Source: Pseudorhizobium xiangyangii
GTDB taxonomy: Bacteria > Pseudomonadota > Alphaproteobacteria > Rhizobiales > Rhizobiaceae
DNA length: 64,000 bases
Assembly: GCF_020531965.1 (NCBI RefSeq)
Contig: NZ_JAJAWH010000017.1
Span: forward strand, 62,001-126,000
Direction of reading: 5' to 3'
Below, piece after piece: positions 18,155 through 26,406 of the stretch. The notes beneath the pieces are model-generated. The model made no database searches and was not told the origin of the DNA. It saw only the letters and a program-made list of their open reading frames with translations. The first letter of the stretch is position 1; every line of letters starts with the position of its first letter. The translations under genes were made by a program, and so were the position numbers.

Positions 18155-18943
18155 GTGACAGTGAAAGTACTCTTGCTGACCGGCTTTGTCGTGCTGGGAT
18201 ACGCCAATGCCGTTCATGCCGCGGATCCTGCCCTACTGGCTCCGGCCGATACGACCGAGCAAAGCTCGGAGGGATGGACGTTCAACTTTGCCCCATACTT
18301 TTGGGCCGCGGGCCTCTCCGGTGACGCCGCACAGTTTGGCCTCCCTGTGGTGAGCATCGACGCAAGCTTCAGCGATGTGCTCGAGAACTTCGACATTGGT
18401 TTCATGGCCGCGGGCGAGGCCCGGTACGGTCCATACAGCATATTCGGTGATATCATCTACGCCAAACTGGGTGCGGACGGGGATACGCCGAGCGGACTGT
18501 TGGCCGAGAGTGTCGATGTCACCTCGACAACCTTTTCCGGGCTGCTCGGCGTGGGGTATTCCGTCATCGATGCCGGCGACGTGGGACACCTGGACCTGGT
18601 TGGTGGCGTGAAGGTGTGGTCGGTGAGCACGGAGATCTCTTTCAGCGGCGGCATTCTCGGTGGCCGTGATGTAGAGGACGATGCCACCTGGGTGGACGCA
18701 ATGGCTGGCGTCCGGGGAAACTATCACTTCACCCCGGAAATCTACCTGACGGGCTGGGCGCTGATCGGCGGTGGAGGTGCAGACCTCGACTGGGATGTGG
18801 CGCTAGGGCTTGGGTACAAGTTCAATGATACTGTCTCGGCGATTGCCGGATATCGCGCACTTGGCGTCGACTACAGCCAGGATGGCTTCATCTTCGACGT
18901 TGTGCAAAAGGGACCGATCCTGGGTATGGCAATCAGGTTTTAG
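18155..18943 (+). CDS. Outer-membrane beta-barrel protein
   Basis: A 262-residue secreted protein: a signal peptide ending in VHAAD, then alternating hydrophobic/polar strands rich in glycine and aromatics, ending in F (ILGMAIRF), as expected for an outer-membrane barrel. Motifs such as APYFWAAGLSGDA and DIGFMAAGEARYGPYSIFGDIIYAKLG match small rhizobial barrel proteins. I chose the GTG at 18155 because GGAGG lies 5 nt before it; the ATG at 18143 has no ribosome site. It sits between two paralogous membrane regulators, which suggests it is their target. Function unknown; a porin-like or envelope role is likely. Confidence 0.75.
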   Translation: MTVKVLLLTGFVVLGYANAVHAADPALLAPADTTEQSSEGWTFNFAPYFWAAGLSGDAAQFGLPVVSIDASFSDVLENFDIGFMAAGEARYGPYSIFGDIIYAKLGADGDTPSGLLAESVDVTSTTFSGLLGVGYSVIDAGDVGHLDLVGGVKVWSVSTEISFSGGILGGRDVEDDATWVDAMAGVRGNYHFTPEIYLTGWALIGGGGADLDWDVALGLGYKFNDTVSAIAGYRALGVDYSQDGFIFDVVQKGPILGMAIRF

Positions 18944-19068
18944 CACCACGAAGGCGAGCTGAACTTTCAGTACACCCTCGTGATCCGAACTGGGATATCC
19001 GGCCCAGACGATCCGAAGCGTAAGTTTTCTGCAGGCGACGCAGTTGAACTCAACTCGGGGTCACGGCA

Positions 19069-20838
19069 ATGAACGCTGGCGAAGACCAGGATGCAGTCCG
19101 CGAGGTGAGTGAAGCGGAGGCCCGTGCAGAGCTTGATAGGTTGCTCTCGGACCCACGATTTCATGCGACCGATCGTGCGAAAAATGTCCTGAGATACATC
19201 GCAGAGCGATATTTTGAAGGCCAGACCGAGGGCGTCAAGGCATATGCTATCGCGCTGGACGTGCTTGGGCGTTCGCCCCGCTTCGATCCGAACACTGATC
19301 CAATTGTCCGAATTGAACTCAGCCGACTACGCTCGGCACTTGGTGCCTATTACGAGGCCTACGGACCGGAACTCGAGATCAGCATTCAGCTTCCGATCGG
19401 GCGCTATCTGACGATTTTCAGCAAATCATCGTCAACCCTGAGGGCAACGGAAGAGGGCGAAGGCGAGGACATGGTCGATCTGGCGCCGACCCAGGAACAT
19501 AGCCCACGTCTTTTTGGCCGTAAGATTAGAGGAATGACCTCGGGTGTGATTGCGTTAGGCGTAATTGGCGCCGGATGGCTGCTGGTTGATCAGCGTGCCG
19601 TCATGACATTGCGACCCACAGTTACAATCGATGTTGTCGCCGCCGAAGCAAGCCATCAGGAAGAAGCCAACCTTCTGAACGACTACCTGGTCACCGCGCT
19701 ATCCAAATTCCGAACAGTCAACATCGTCGCCAAACGAGAATTTGTGAGCACGGCGGCACCTGCGATACAACCACGGACGCAGATGCATACCTACAGCATC
19801 GAGCTGAAATATTACGCCGACAGCGGAGATCGCAGCGTCTGGTGGCGCGCCGTCGATGGTCAGAATGGTGGCGTCCTGGCATCGGGTGTCGAAAGGGTGC
19901 TCGTGGATGGACGAAGCGGCGAGGCCGTACGCGATGAAGTCGTCTCTATTCTGGCGCGGAAACTTGCTGCGACCAGAGGCGTCATCAGTAATCTGGAGAC
20001 GCATGACGAACAGGATAAGGCCGTGCTCGGAAACACCTGTGTTCTTCGGGCAGAATATGAGCTGGACGAGGGGCGGCAGTCTGACGTGCGGCATGCCAAG
20101 ATTTGTCTGGAGCGGACGTTGCAGATCCAGCCCGGCAATTCCGACGCCGCAGCCGCTTTGGCGCGGGTACTGATGGACGCAGACCTGGGAGAACTGAAAC
20201 CAGAAACCCTGGATCGTGCCGGTTCCCTGGCACGCCGCGCCGTATCCCTCGATCCAATGTCCGATCGTGCTTACATAGCACTGATGATGACGCAGTTTTA
20301 CACCGGGAGTACCGAAGCCGCCATAGCAGCTGGAAATCAGGCCCTGTCACTCAATCCGCACAATCCCGACGTCCTAGCGAAACTCGCGATAGTGCTTTTC
20401 AATTCAGGCTATCGCGATGCCGCTGTGTCCCTGGCGCAGGACGCCTCCCGGAACGTCAATGCCATTCCGGGAGACGCTCGCCTCGTTCTGGCGCTCGATG
20501 CCTATAGCAAGGGGAATTATTCGAACGCATCGCTGATGGCGGAGCAGATCTCCCGTGTTGATGTTGTCATTGCGGCATTAAAGGTAGCTGCACTTGCCGA
20601 GGTTCGATCACCCGCTGCTCGGGGAGGGCTGCACCTCCTTGCGAGCGTTATGCCTGGCTATCGGACCGAGCTTGTGACCTGGATGAAGCGTCGCAATTAT
20701 GATCCCGTTCTCATAGCATCCCTGCAGCGCAGCCTCTCGAAGGTTGGTCAGGCTACATCTCCAGGCGCAAGCGCGATCATGCCATCACACGGCGAAAGGC
20801 GACGCATGCTGTTACCCTCAGATCTCAACTTGCTGTAA
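19069..20838 (+). CDS. Membrane-anchored regulator-like protein: single DNA-binding-like domain and TPR region
   Basis: A 589-residue relative of the 736-residue protein encoded upstream. One copy of the N-terminal domain spans about 14-117 (FHATDRAKNVLRYIAERYFEG, GVKAYAIALDVLGRSPRFDP, DPIVRIELSRLRSAL). The end has drifted to LPIGRYLTIF where the other copies have PKGGYVP. TM is at about 156-175, a divergent TolB-like periplasmic region follows, then TPR-like repeats (about 330-520). The cytoplasmic-domain/TM/periplasmic-sensor order is retained. It may pair with or oppose the larger protein. No ligand can be read from sequence. Confidence 0.72.
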   Translation: MNAGEDQDAVREVSEAEARAELDRLLSDPRFHATDRAKNVLRYIAERYFEGQTEGVKAYAIALDVLGRSPRFDPNTDPIVRIELSRLRSALGAYYEAYGPELEISIQLPIGRYLTIFSKSSSTLRATEEGEGEDMVDLAPTQEHSPRLFGRKIRGMTSGVIALGVIGAGWLLVDQRAVMTLRPTVTIDVVAAEASHQEEANLLNDYLVTALSKFRTVNIVAKREFVSTAAPAIQPRTQMHTYSIELKYYADSGDRSVWWRAVDGQNGGVLASGVERVLVDGRSGEAVRDEVVSILARKLAATRGVISNLETHDEQDKAVLGNTCVLRAEYELDEGRQSDVRHAKICLERTLQIQPGNSDAAAALARVLMDADLGELKPETLDRAGSLARRAVSLDPMSDRAYIALMMTQFYTGSTEAAIAAGNQALSLNPHNPDVLAKLAIVLFNSGYRDAAVSLAQDASRNVNAIPGDARLVLALDAYSKGNYSNASLMAEQISRVDVVIAALKVAALAEVRSPAARGGLHLLASVMPGYRTELVTWMKRRNYDPVLIASLQRSLSKVGQATSPGASAIMPSHGERRRMLLPSDLNLL

Positions 20839-20872
20839 TTGCAATTTCGGGGTCGCAGCACCGGAACAGTAT

Positions 20873-21883
20873 CTACTTGGGATAGACCGACTTCCAGTCC
20901 GCCTTCATATCCACAACGAGCCAGTTGCGCCGTTCGGCATCGTTCAGCGCCTTGTCCAGCTTGCCAAACGACGAGTTGCGGTCGTAAGCGTATTCCCGCT
21001 CACCGTCAGTGTGATGGACGAGCATCGCAAAACCATGCTGTTTCCCCGCCGTCACCCATCGAAGCATTTCGTAGTCACCATCGGAATTGCCGGCGACGAA
21101 GATGGGGCGCTGGCCTATAAATTGATTGATGCCCACGGGCTTGCCTGGACCGTCGTCGACGAAGTCTAGCTCCGGCAATCGTCTCAGAACCGGCACGTCA
21201 CCCACCAGAGCGTATTCCGTGACGATAGTGCTTCCTATCACCTGCTCTGGGGGAATTCCGTAAGCCTTTTCGGTGATCGGCCTCATGAATTCCACTCCGC
21301 CGCCGGAGACGATATAGGTGCGAAAGTCATGCGCGCGGAGATAATCCAGCAACTCGCGCATCGGCAGGAACGTCATATCGGTAAAAGGTCTGCCCGTTTT
21401 CGGATGTTTGGCAGAGGCAAACCAATCGGTGACGATCTTGTTGAACTCGTCCGTCGTCATGCCAGCGTGCGTCGTCATAACAAGCTCTACCAGCGCACGT
21501 TCGCCACCCGCTGCGACATTTGCAAGATCATTGGCCAGCACCGACTTGAAAGGTTCCTTCTCTTGCCATTCCGGATGCTGCGGAGCGAGCTTCTTCACAC
21601 GATCGAGAACGAAGCCGAGCTGGAAGTAATAGGGCTGTTCCGACCAGAGTGTCCCGTCGTTGTCAAAGACCGCAATCCTCTCGTCAGGCGGGACGTAGCC
21701 TTCACCGCCTTCGGTCGTCGTTTTCGTCACAAAGTCGATGATCCTCGATTTGGCGGCAGTGTCGTTCCACGACGGCAATACATCCTGCGCAAGCGTGAAC
21801 GACGGGAGGATCACCGTCAGAATAAGGAGTGCAACCGATAGGATGCCGTTGACCGCTTGTGGATACCTAGGAGGCGACTTCAT
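20873..21883 (-). CDS. Secreted HAD-family phosphatase-like protein
   Basis: A 336-residue protein with a signal peptide or anchor (about 12-33, ending TLAQD) and HAD hydrolase motifs: FDNDGTLW (DxDxT, nucleophile), YIVSGGG (motif II) and VAGNSDGDYEM (motif IV). It is probably a periplasmic phosphatase of unknown substrate. The ATG at 21883 has an AAGGAG site and lies inside the end of the formylglycine-generating-enzyme gene (17-nt overlap), so the two form an operon. Longer upstream in-frame starts would run into that gene and are unlikely. Confidence 0.85.
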   Translation of the reverse strand: MKSPPRYPQAVNGILSVALLILTVILPSFTLAQDVLPSWNDTAAKSRIIDFVTKTTTEGGEGYVPPDERIAVFDNDGTLWSEQPYYFQLGFVLDRVKKLAPQHPEWQEKEPFKSVLANDLANVAAGGERALVELVMTTHAGMTTDEFNKIVTDWFASAKHPKTGRPFTDMTFLPMRELLDYLRAHDFRTYIVSGGGVEFMRPITEKAYGIPPEQVIGSTIVTEYALVGDVPVLRRLPELDFVDDGPGKPVGINQFIGQRPIFVAGNSDGDYEMLRWVTAGKQHGFAMLVHHTDGEREYAYDRNSSFGKLDKALNDAERRNWLVVDMKADWKSVYPK

Positions 21884-22859
21884 CCTGTTTCTCCTTAGCT
21901 GGAACGCGTTTGATGCAGCGAAAGCCGACATGGCTTGTGGAGGTATCTTCGGGCTCTGGATGGCGGGCAGCCGGCCGATAGCGACGGCAATAGTTAGGCG
22001 CGCAAAGATGCGACCCGCCCTTGAGAACCCGGCGAGGGATCCGAATCTCCGGCTGCTGCGGATCAAAGCTCGCCTCGGTCATCTCGCCGCAAGGATTTCT
22101 TGGGATACAGCAGGACTTTACCGCAGGCTGCGGGTGGGATGTCGACCAGTAGTCGGATGTCCACTCCCAGACATTGCCGATCATGTCATAGAGCCCGTAA
22201 CCATTCGGCGGAAACGACCGAACGCTTGACGTGCGCTCGTGCCCGGTAGGTTTAGTCGTCTGTGTCGGGAATTTTCCCTGCCAGGTGTTCGCCATCGCCT
22301 TTCCATTCGGCATCAGATCCGCGCCCCAGGCGTATTCCGCATTTTCCAAACCGCCGCGAGCAGCAAGCTCCCATTCCGCTTCGGTTGGCAGGTCCAATCC
22401 CGCCCAGTCGGCATAAGCCCTGGCATCGCACCAGGCGACATGGATCACCGGATGATCAAGCTTGCCTCTGATGTCGCTGAGGCCACCAAGCGGTCGGCGC
22501 CAGTTGGCTCCAAATTTGAATCTCCACCATTGGGAGATATCGGGTCCTTTGACGGCTCTCGGCGGGATGAACACAAGCGAGCCGGCCTTCAGCATGTGCG
22601 GCAGCGCCCCGGGATAATGCTGCGGATCCGGTGCTTTCTCGGCCCAAGTCACATAGCCGGTTGCCTTTACGAACGCCATGAACTTGCGGTTGGTTACCGG
22701 TGTTTCGTCCATCCAGCATCCATCGACGCTGACGAGATGGGCGGGTGCCTCCTCAGGGTAGTGTTCGTTCGAACCCATGGTGAAGGTGCGGCCGGGGATC
22801 CAGACCATATCGCTGGGCACTGCAGAAGTGGATTGTGCGTTGTCAAACGCCAGCGCCAT
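21867..22859 (-). CDS. Formylglycine-generating enzyme (sulfatase-modifying factor)
   Basis: A 330-residue FGE-sulfatase family protein. Signature stretches are MVWIPGRTFTMGSNEHYPEEAP, PVTNRKF, LPTEAEWELAARGG and GNVWEWTSDYW. The two active cysteines are present at about 286 and 291 (GGSHLCAPNYCRRYRPAARH), followed by HVGFRC, so it should be an active oxidase that converts a sulfatase cysteine to formylglycine. No signal peptide, so it is cytoplasmic. The likely client is the arylsulfatase at 26.4 kb. The ATG at 22859 has a GGAGG site. A copy of the 16-bp element lies about 53 bp upstream. Confidence 0.93.
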   Translation of the reverse strand: MALAFDNAQSTSAVPSDMVWIPGRTFTMGSNEHYPEEAPAHLVSVDGCWMDETPVTNRKFMAFVKATGYVTWAEKAPDPQHYPGALPHMLKAGSLVFIPPRAVKGPDISQWWRFKFGANWRRPLGGLSDIRGKLDHPVIHVAWCDARAYADWAGLDLPTEAEWELAARGGLENAEYAWGADLMPNGKAMANTWQGKFPTQTTKPTGHERTSSVRSFPPNGYGLYDMIGNVWEWTSDYWSTSHPQPAVKSCCIPRNPCGEMTEASFDPQQPEIRIPRRVLKGGSHLCAPNYCRRYRPAARHPEPEDTSTSHVGFRCIKRVPAKEKQDEVAS

Positions 22860-22911
22860 GATCGCCTCCGTGCAACTAACGAGGAGCATGCGGCGAACGT
22901 GTCAAAGGGGA

Positions 22912-22927
22912 AGTACGTTACTGTAAA
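22912..22927 (-). promoter_or_regulatory. 16-bp element, copy 1 (upstream of the FGE gene)
   Basis: On the minus strand it reads TTTACAGTAACGTACT, fitting the local consensus KTWACNGYWRCGTRCT. A GTAAC half-site lies 12 bp further upstream. It ends about 53 bp before the start codon at 22859. Confidence 0.6.
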
Positions 22928-23039
22928 TCCCGACGTTACAACGGTATCGGCGACACCATGGCGACCCTTGACCCGGCTCACGCCGGATCGAGGATTGACT
23001 TGAGTTGCGCTCGCCGTGCGGCCGTAAATAACAGCGCCG

Positions 23040-23055
23040 TTTACAGCAACGTGCT
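23040..23055 (+). promoter_or_regulatory. 16-bp element, copy 2 (upstream of the DUF2950 unit)
   Basis: Reads TTTACAGCAACGTGCT, the most divergent copy (G for A in the CGTAC core). An ATAAC half-site lies 12 bp upstream, as in copy 1. It lies about 60 bp before the 41-codon frame at 23115 and 226 bp before the DUF2950 gene. Confidence 0.5.
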
Positions 23056-23114
23056 TTCCTCATTGCGGGCCGGCCTATAGCCTCGTGATGGTCAAGCCTC
23101 ATCGGGAGACGCTC

Positions 23115-23240
23115 ATGAGGCTCGGTTCCGTATGCACTTTTTTGGCAGGTGTTGGGTCGCTTACCTTTGTTACACAACTGTGCGCTCAGGAACCGACGGC
23201 GGATCTTGCCAGAAGCTCAACAATCCGGTTGCGTCGCTGA
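23115..23240 (+). CDS. Possible 41-residue exported peptide
   Basis: Starts at ATG 23115 after GGGAG and encodes a basic start, a hydrophobic core and a CAQEP cleavage/lipobox-like site (FVTQLCAQEPTADLA), then ends after about 18 more residues. It could be a tiny secreted or lipoprotein gene or the stump of a truncated secreted protein. It lies between element copy 2 and the DUF2950 gene on the same strand. Confidence 0.4.
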   Translation: MRLGSVCTFLAGVGSLTFVTQLCAQEPTADLARSSTIRLRR

Positions 23241-23281
23241 TCAGCGTGCCGGCACCGATAACGTCGAAGGAGGAAGCGGTC

Positions 23282-24244
23282 ATGACCAGGCGAATTGGAT
23301 CGTTGTCTTGCACGTGCGTAACCCTGTTATCATTGGCATATGGGACCCCTGATGGTCTAGCGCAGGAACCTGCATCTGGAGACAGTCCCCCGCTTGCTGA
23401 CTACGCTGCGTCCGAGGATCCGCCGCTGTTCGAGAGCTCTGAGCAGGCCGTTGCCGCTTTCAAGGACACGGTGGGAAGCGGGGATGTTGCGAAGCTCGCC
23501 GCGTTGCTGGGGCTCGATGCTGCCAGGATCAAAGCCAGCGAAGCTGTGATGGCGACATACAAGGACATTCAGGCGGGCGTTCGCGAAAAAGTCCTCGTCA
23601 AGGACGTGGAAGGCCTGAAAGTGATCGAGATCGGCAACAAGCTGTGGCCGCTTCCCTTTCCGCTGGTCCAGGGAAGTGACAAAAAGTGGTCTTTCGACAC
23701 GTTCAAAGGCCTGGAAGAAATTGCCAACCGCAATGTGGGCGAGAATGAACTGCAAGCGCTTACAACCGTGCGGGCATATCTGGAGGCGCAGGAGAATTAC
23801 GCGTCGCAAGATCATGACGGAGACGGCGTCCTTGAGTATGCTCAAAAGCTGATCAGCAGCGATGGGCAGCAGGATGGCCTCTATTGGCCAGCAGATGCGT
23901 GGGGTGGTGTGGAAAGCCCCGCAGGTGAGGGGCTGGATGACGGCGGCACACTCAACCAGCGAGAACCTGGTCAGGGATATTTTGGGTATCGGTATCAAAT
24001 CCTCACCGGGCAGGGCCCAAACATCGTCGGTGGCGAATTCGACTATGTCATCAATGGCAACATGATTGCCGGATTTGCCCTGGTGGCATGGCCCATCGAC
24101 TACGGCGTCAGTGGGGTCAAGACCTTTGTCGTCAACCGTAACGGCGTGGTGTACGAAGCAGATCTCGGCGCAGAGACCGCGAAGATCGCCAGTGCTATCC
24201 GGACTTTCAATCCCGGTGACGACTGGGATGTCGTGGCGGACTGA
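23282..24244 (+). CDS. DUF2950 family secreted protein
   Basis: A 320-residue protein with a signal peptide (about 1-27, ending GLAQE). The family's typical stretches are FESSEQAVAAFKDTVGSGD, YASQDHDGDGVLEYAQKLIS, QDGLYWPAD, GYFGYRYQILTGQGP and FALVAWPIDYGVSGVKTFVVN. The biochemical function of DUF2950 is unknown. The ATG at 23282 has a strong AAGGAGG site. In many genomes DUF2950 sits beside DUF3300 genes; here it does not. It is part of the element-2 unit. Confidence 0.88.
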   Translation: MTRRIGSLSCTCVTLLSLAYGTPDGLAQEPASGDSPPLADYAASEDPPLFESSEQAVAAFKDTVGSGDVAKLAALLGLDAARIKASEAVMATYKDIQAGVREKVLVKDVEGLKVIEIGNKLWPLPFPLVQGSDKKWSFDTFKGLEEIANRNVGENELQALTTVRAYLEAQENYASQDHDGDGVLEYAQKLISSDGQQDGLYWPADAWGGVESPAGEGLDDGGTLNQREPGQGYFGYRYQILTGQGPNIVGGEFDYVINGNMIAGFALVAWPIDYGVSGVKTFVVNRNGVVYEADLGAETAKIASAIRTFNPGDDWDVVAD

Positions 24245-24308
24245 CGAGGATGCGTGAGCGCTCGTGTGCTGTGGGGCGACTGCAATCCGCCAGGGTAATG
24301 GTAATGCG

Positions 24309-24324
24309 TTTACTGTTGCGTACT
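24309..24324 (+). promoter_or_regulatory. 16-bp element, copy 3 (upstream of two small secreted-protein genes)
   Basis: Reads TTTACTGTTGCGTACT, about 103 bp before the ATG at 24427. GTAATGGTAATGCG precedes it. Confidence 0.6.
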
Positions 24325-24426
24325 GTGAAGCCGTTGCTGCCGATCGTACCATGGATTGCATGTCGTATTCTCCCCGATCGAGGGTGCGGCAGCCAATAGC
24401 AATCGAATTATGAAGGAGTTTCCATC

Positions 24427-24618
24427 ATGAAACCCGGAACCAAGTTCATTGCCGCGATCCTTGTCTTGCTTATCCAGGTGGTCGCGGTTGGGCCTGAACG
24501 GCAAGCCGGTTCGCAGGTCGCCGACAAGTCTCTGGATTCAGCGACATCCCGCCATGCGGTTCCTATTTTAACGGCTGATACCGGCGACTACTACGTTGGG
24601 GCAAATCGGCCCACCTGA
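24427..24618 (+). CDS. Small exported protein, 63 residues
   Basis: Starts at an ATG with a good site (GAAGGAG, 8 nt before). It has a basic start and a hydrophobic helix (about 7-22) that reads as a signal peptide or anchor, then a polar tail (ERQAGSQVADKSLDSATSRHA) ending GANRPT. No family recognised. The next gene begins 33 nt downstream on the same strand, so the two are probably cotranscribed from element copy 3. Confidence 0.6.
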   Translation: MKPGTKFIAAILVLLIQVVAVGPERQAGSQVADKSLDSATSRHAVPILTADTGDYYVGANRPT

Positions 24619-24651
24619 ACAGTCCCGCCTAAATTAAGGAGTGTATGCCCC

Positions 24652-24897
24652 ATGGCGCAACTTGTGGTCGCTCTGCTTGCCGTCCTTGCTGCCGTCTATC
24701 CGGCACAAGCCCTGGATCTCATTGAGGGGAGCATTGGCTATGGTCATGAACATGTCACCAGGCTGCAAAACGCTCCTGTGGGAAGCCTGGTGACACACGA
24801 ATTCCAAGACAAACTCGGCAAAGAGGTTCATGAAACCTATAAGGTTCAGGAAGACGGAACCCTCAAACTGGAAACGCGCCAGTATCGCGACAAGTAA
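24652..24897 (+). CDS. Small periplasmic protein, 81 residues
   Basis: A signal peptide (about 1-20, ending YPAQA) is followed by a short, mostly beta-type domain with charged residues (LIEGSIGYGHEHVTRLQ, LVTHEFQDKLGKEVHETYKV). AAGGAG lies about 10 nt before the ATG. No named family recognised. It is the second gene of the element-3 unit. Confidence 0.65.
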   Translation: MAQLVVALLAVLAAVYPAQALDLIEGSIGYGHEHVTRLQNAPVGSLVTHEFQDKLGKEVHETYKVQEDGTLKLETRQYRDK

Positions 24898-25056
24898 GGT
24901 CTGGCATCCAATCTGTTTAAGGCCTCTATCAGGTTTCTAGCTGATGAAGGCCCATGGTCCTCGACCGTCATCTCCATTCTGGTCTAACCACATTCGTAAG
25001 TCTGCTTGCCAGTCAGGCTCTTGCGCCGCTAGCGTTACAACTGTGTTACGTGTCCG

Positions 25057-25072
25057 TTAACCGTTGCGTACT
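25057..25072 (+). promoter_or_regulatory. 16-bp element, copy 4 (upstream of the sulfatase unit), with 11-bp tandem half-sites
   Basis: Reads TTAACCGTTGCGTACT. Upstream, GTTAC occurs at 25034 and 25045 and GTTAA at 25056, a strict 11-bp pitch that the CGTAC core at 25067 continues. It lies about 93 bp before the ATG at 25165. The downstream genes run membrane protein, DUF202, arylsulfatase, DUF1622. Confidence 0.65.
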
Positions 25073-25164
25073 GGAAATCGGTGCGACTTCACCCGCTAAT
25101 CTGCCCGGCCCAGTACGTGACTTTACACATTTGGCGGGCTCGTAAATGTGCGTGGGACGAAGGC

Positions 25165-25683
25165 ATGACAGGCACACCCTCGGAATTTTCCAGGTTTCTC
25201 AGCATGGCCGTTGTGCTCGTCACGGTGGCCATGTTGGTGCTCGGCATTCTGACCTATGGCTGGTCGACCGAAGTGGACAATCGCTTTTGGCACAACATCG
25301 CTGACCGTGCACACGGGCCAATGACCTTCCGGTTCATTCTTCAGCCGGTGATGGCGTTTATTGCAGCGCTGCCCGACGGGCTAAATGAGGCCCGGCAGGG
25401 ACGATCGATGTTCTCCTGGACACGAAGGGGGTTCCCGGCGCTCAAACGCGGTAAGCTTCAGCAGGCGTTGCAGTCTCTCGCCCGCGTCGTGCTCCTCGGC
25501 ATAACCATGGACGTGATCTATCAGATGCGGGTGTCGGACCGTTTCTACCCGGTGGAGGCCCTGGTCATGGCGCTCCTTTTAGCCGTCATACCCTATTTCA
25601 TCTTCCGCCCGCTTATCGAGATAGCGGGGCGTTGGTGGTTCCGACGTGCCAAGGCAGAGCTTCGCCACAAGGGGGAGGTGTGA
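25165..25683 (+). CDS. Integral membrane protein of unknown function
   Basis: A 172-residue protein with three clear hydrophobic helices (about 11-32, 104-122 and 131-152), a middle loop with DRAHGPMTFRFILQPVMAF (possibly a further membrane-associated helix) and a basic C-terminus (WWFRRAKAELRHKGEV). No family I can name. The start at ATG 25165 leaves out an implausible upstream extension. Its TGA overlaps the ATG of the DUF202 gene (TGATG), so the two proteins are translationally coupled and probably act together. Confidence 0.7.
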   Translation: MTGTPSEFSRFLSMAVVLVTVAMLVLGILTYGWSTEVDNRFWHNIADRAHGPMTFRFILQPVMAFIAALPDGLNEARQGRSMFSWTRRGFPALKRGKLQQALQSLARVVLLGITMDVIYQMRVSDRFYPVEALVMALLLAVIPYFIFRPLIEIAGRWWFRRAKAELRHKGEV

Positions 25684-26321
25684 TGGCTCCGTACACGACA
25701 CACGATGCTATGAAAGGACCGATCCGTCCAGCGCGCCTGCCAACCACTCCATTGCCGCCGATGCCAGAGGTGGATCAGTCCAGATCGGATGTCGCGTCAG
25801 TCCAGTATTCAGCCTATCGGACGGATCTTTCGGGCCACAGGACCAGCCTGTCGGAGCAACGCACGTCTCTTTCCGAGTACCGCACAGACCTCTCCGACGA
25901 GCGGACCGAGATGTCCATGCGACGCACAGGACTATCCTTCCAACGGACACGCATGAGCGCCGAGCGCACTTTGATGTCGGTTATCCGCACTTCACTGTCG
26001 CTGATTTCCTTCGGCTTCACGATCTACCAGGTTTTCGACAAGCTGAGGGAGGCGGGCACGCTCGCATCGGCTGCGGCGCCGCGCAACTTCGGCGTGACGT
26101 TGGTGCTTGTCGGAATAGCAATGCTGGTTATCGGCATCGGCTACCACCTGCAGTTCATGCTCGGTCTGCGGCACGAACGGGACGCTATGCACGAAGAGGG
26201 GCTCATTTACGCGCAAAGCCATTTCCCTCCTTCGATGACGTTGATCGTCGCCTTGCTCCTGCTGCTGACTGGTCTCGTCGCGATGTTCAGCATGGTCTTT
26301 CAGGCCGGCCCCTTCGGCTGA
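25683..26321 (+). CDS. DUF202 membrane protein with expanded RTxLS heptad array
   Basis: A 212-residue protein. A proline-rich N-terminus (about 1-40) is followed by nine consecutive heptads with RT at residues 46, 53, 60, 67, 74, 81, 88, 95 and 102, each followed by x[LM]S. The last heptads run into the normal DUF202 core (ERTLMSVIRTSLSLISFGF) and three TM helices (about 101-120, 138-160, 187-207). DUF202 (YidH-like, related to the VTC1 membrane domain) has no firm function; the usual family has about three such heptads. The array could form a basic amphipathic helix on the cytoplasmic face. It overlaps the previous gene by 1 nt. Confidence 0.85.
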   Translation: MAPYTTHDAMKGPIRPARLPTTPLPPMPEVDQSRSDVASVQYSAYRTDLSGHRTSLSEQRTSLSEYRTDLSDERTEMSMRRTGLSFQRTRMSAERTLMSVIRTSLSLISFGFTIYQVFDKLREAGTLASAAAPRNFGVTLVLVGIAMLVIGIGYHLQFMLGLRHERDAMHEEGLIYAQSHFPPSMTLIVALLLLLTGLVAMFSMVFQAGPFG

Positions 26322-26406
26322 GCGCCGATCGTGCACCATATGCCGCGCTCCGGGTCAAATGGAGCGTCGTTTTTAAGGATGAAGTTAAACCTTCAGGAGA
26401 AATCGG

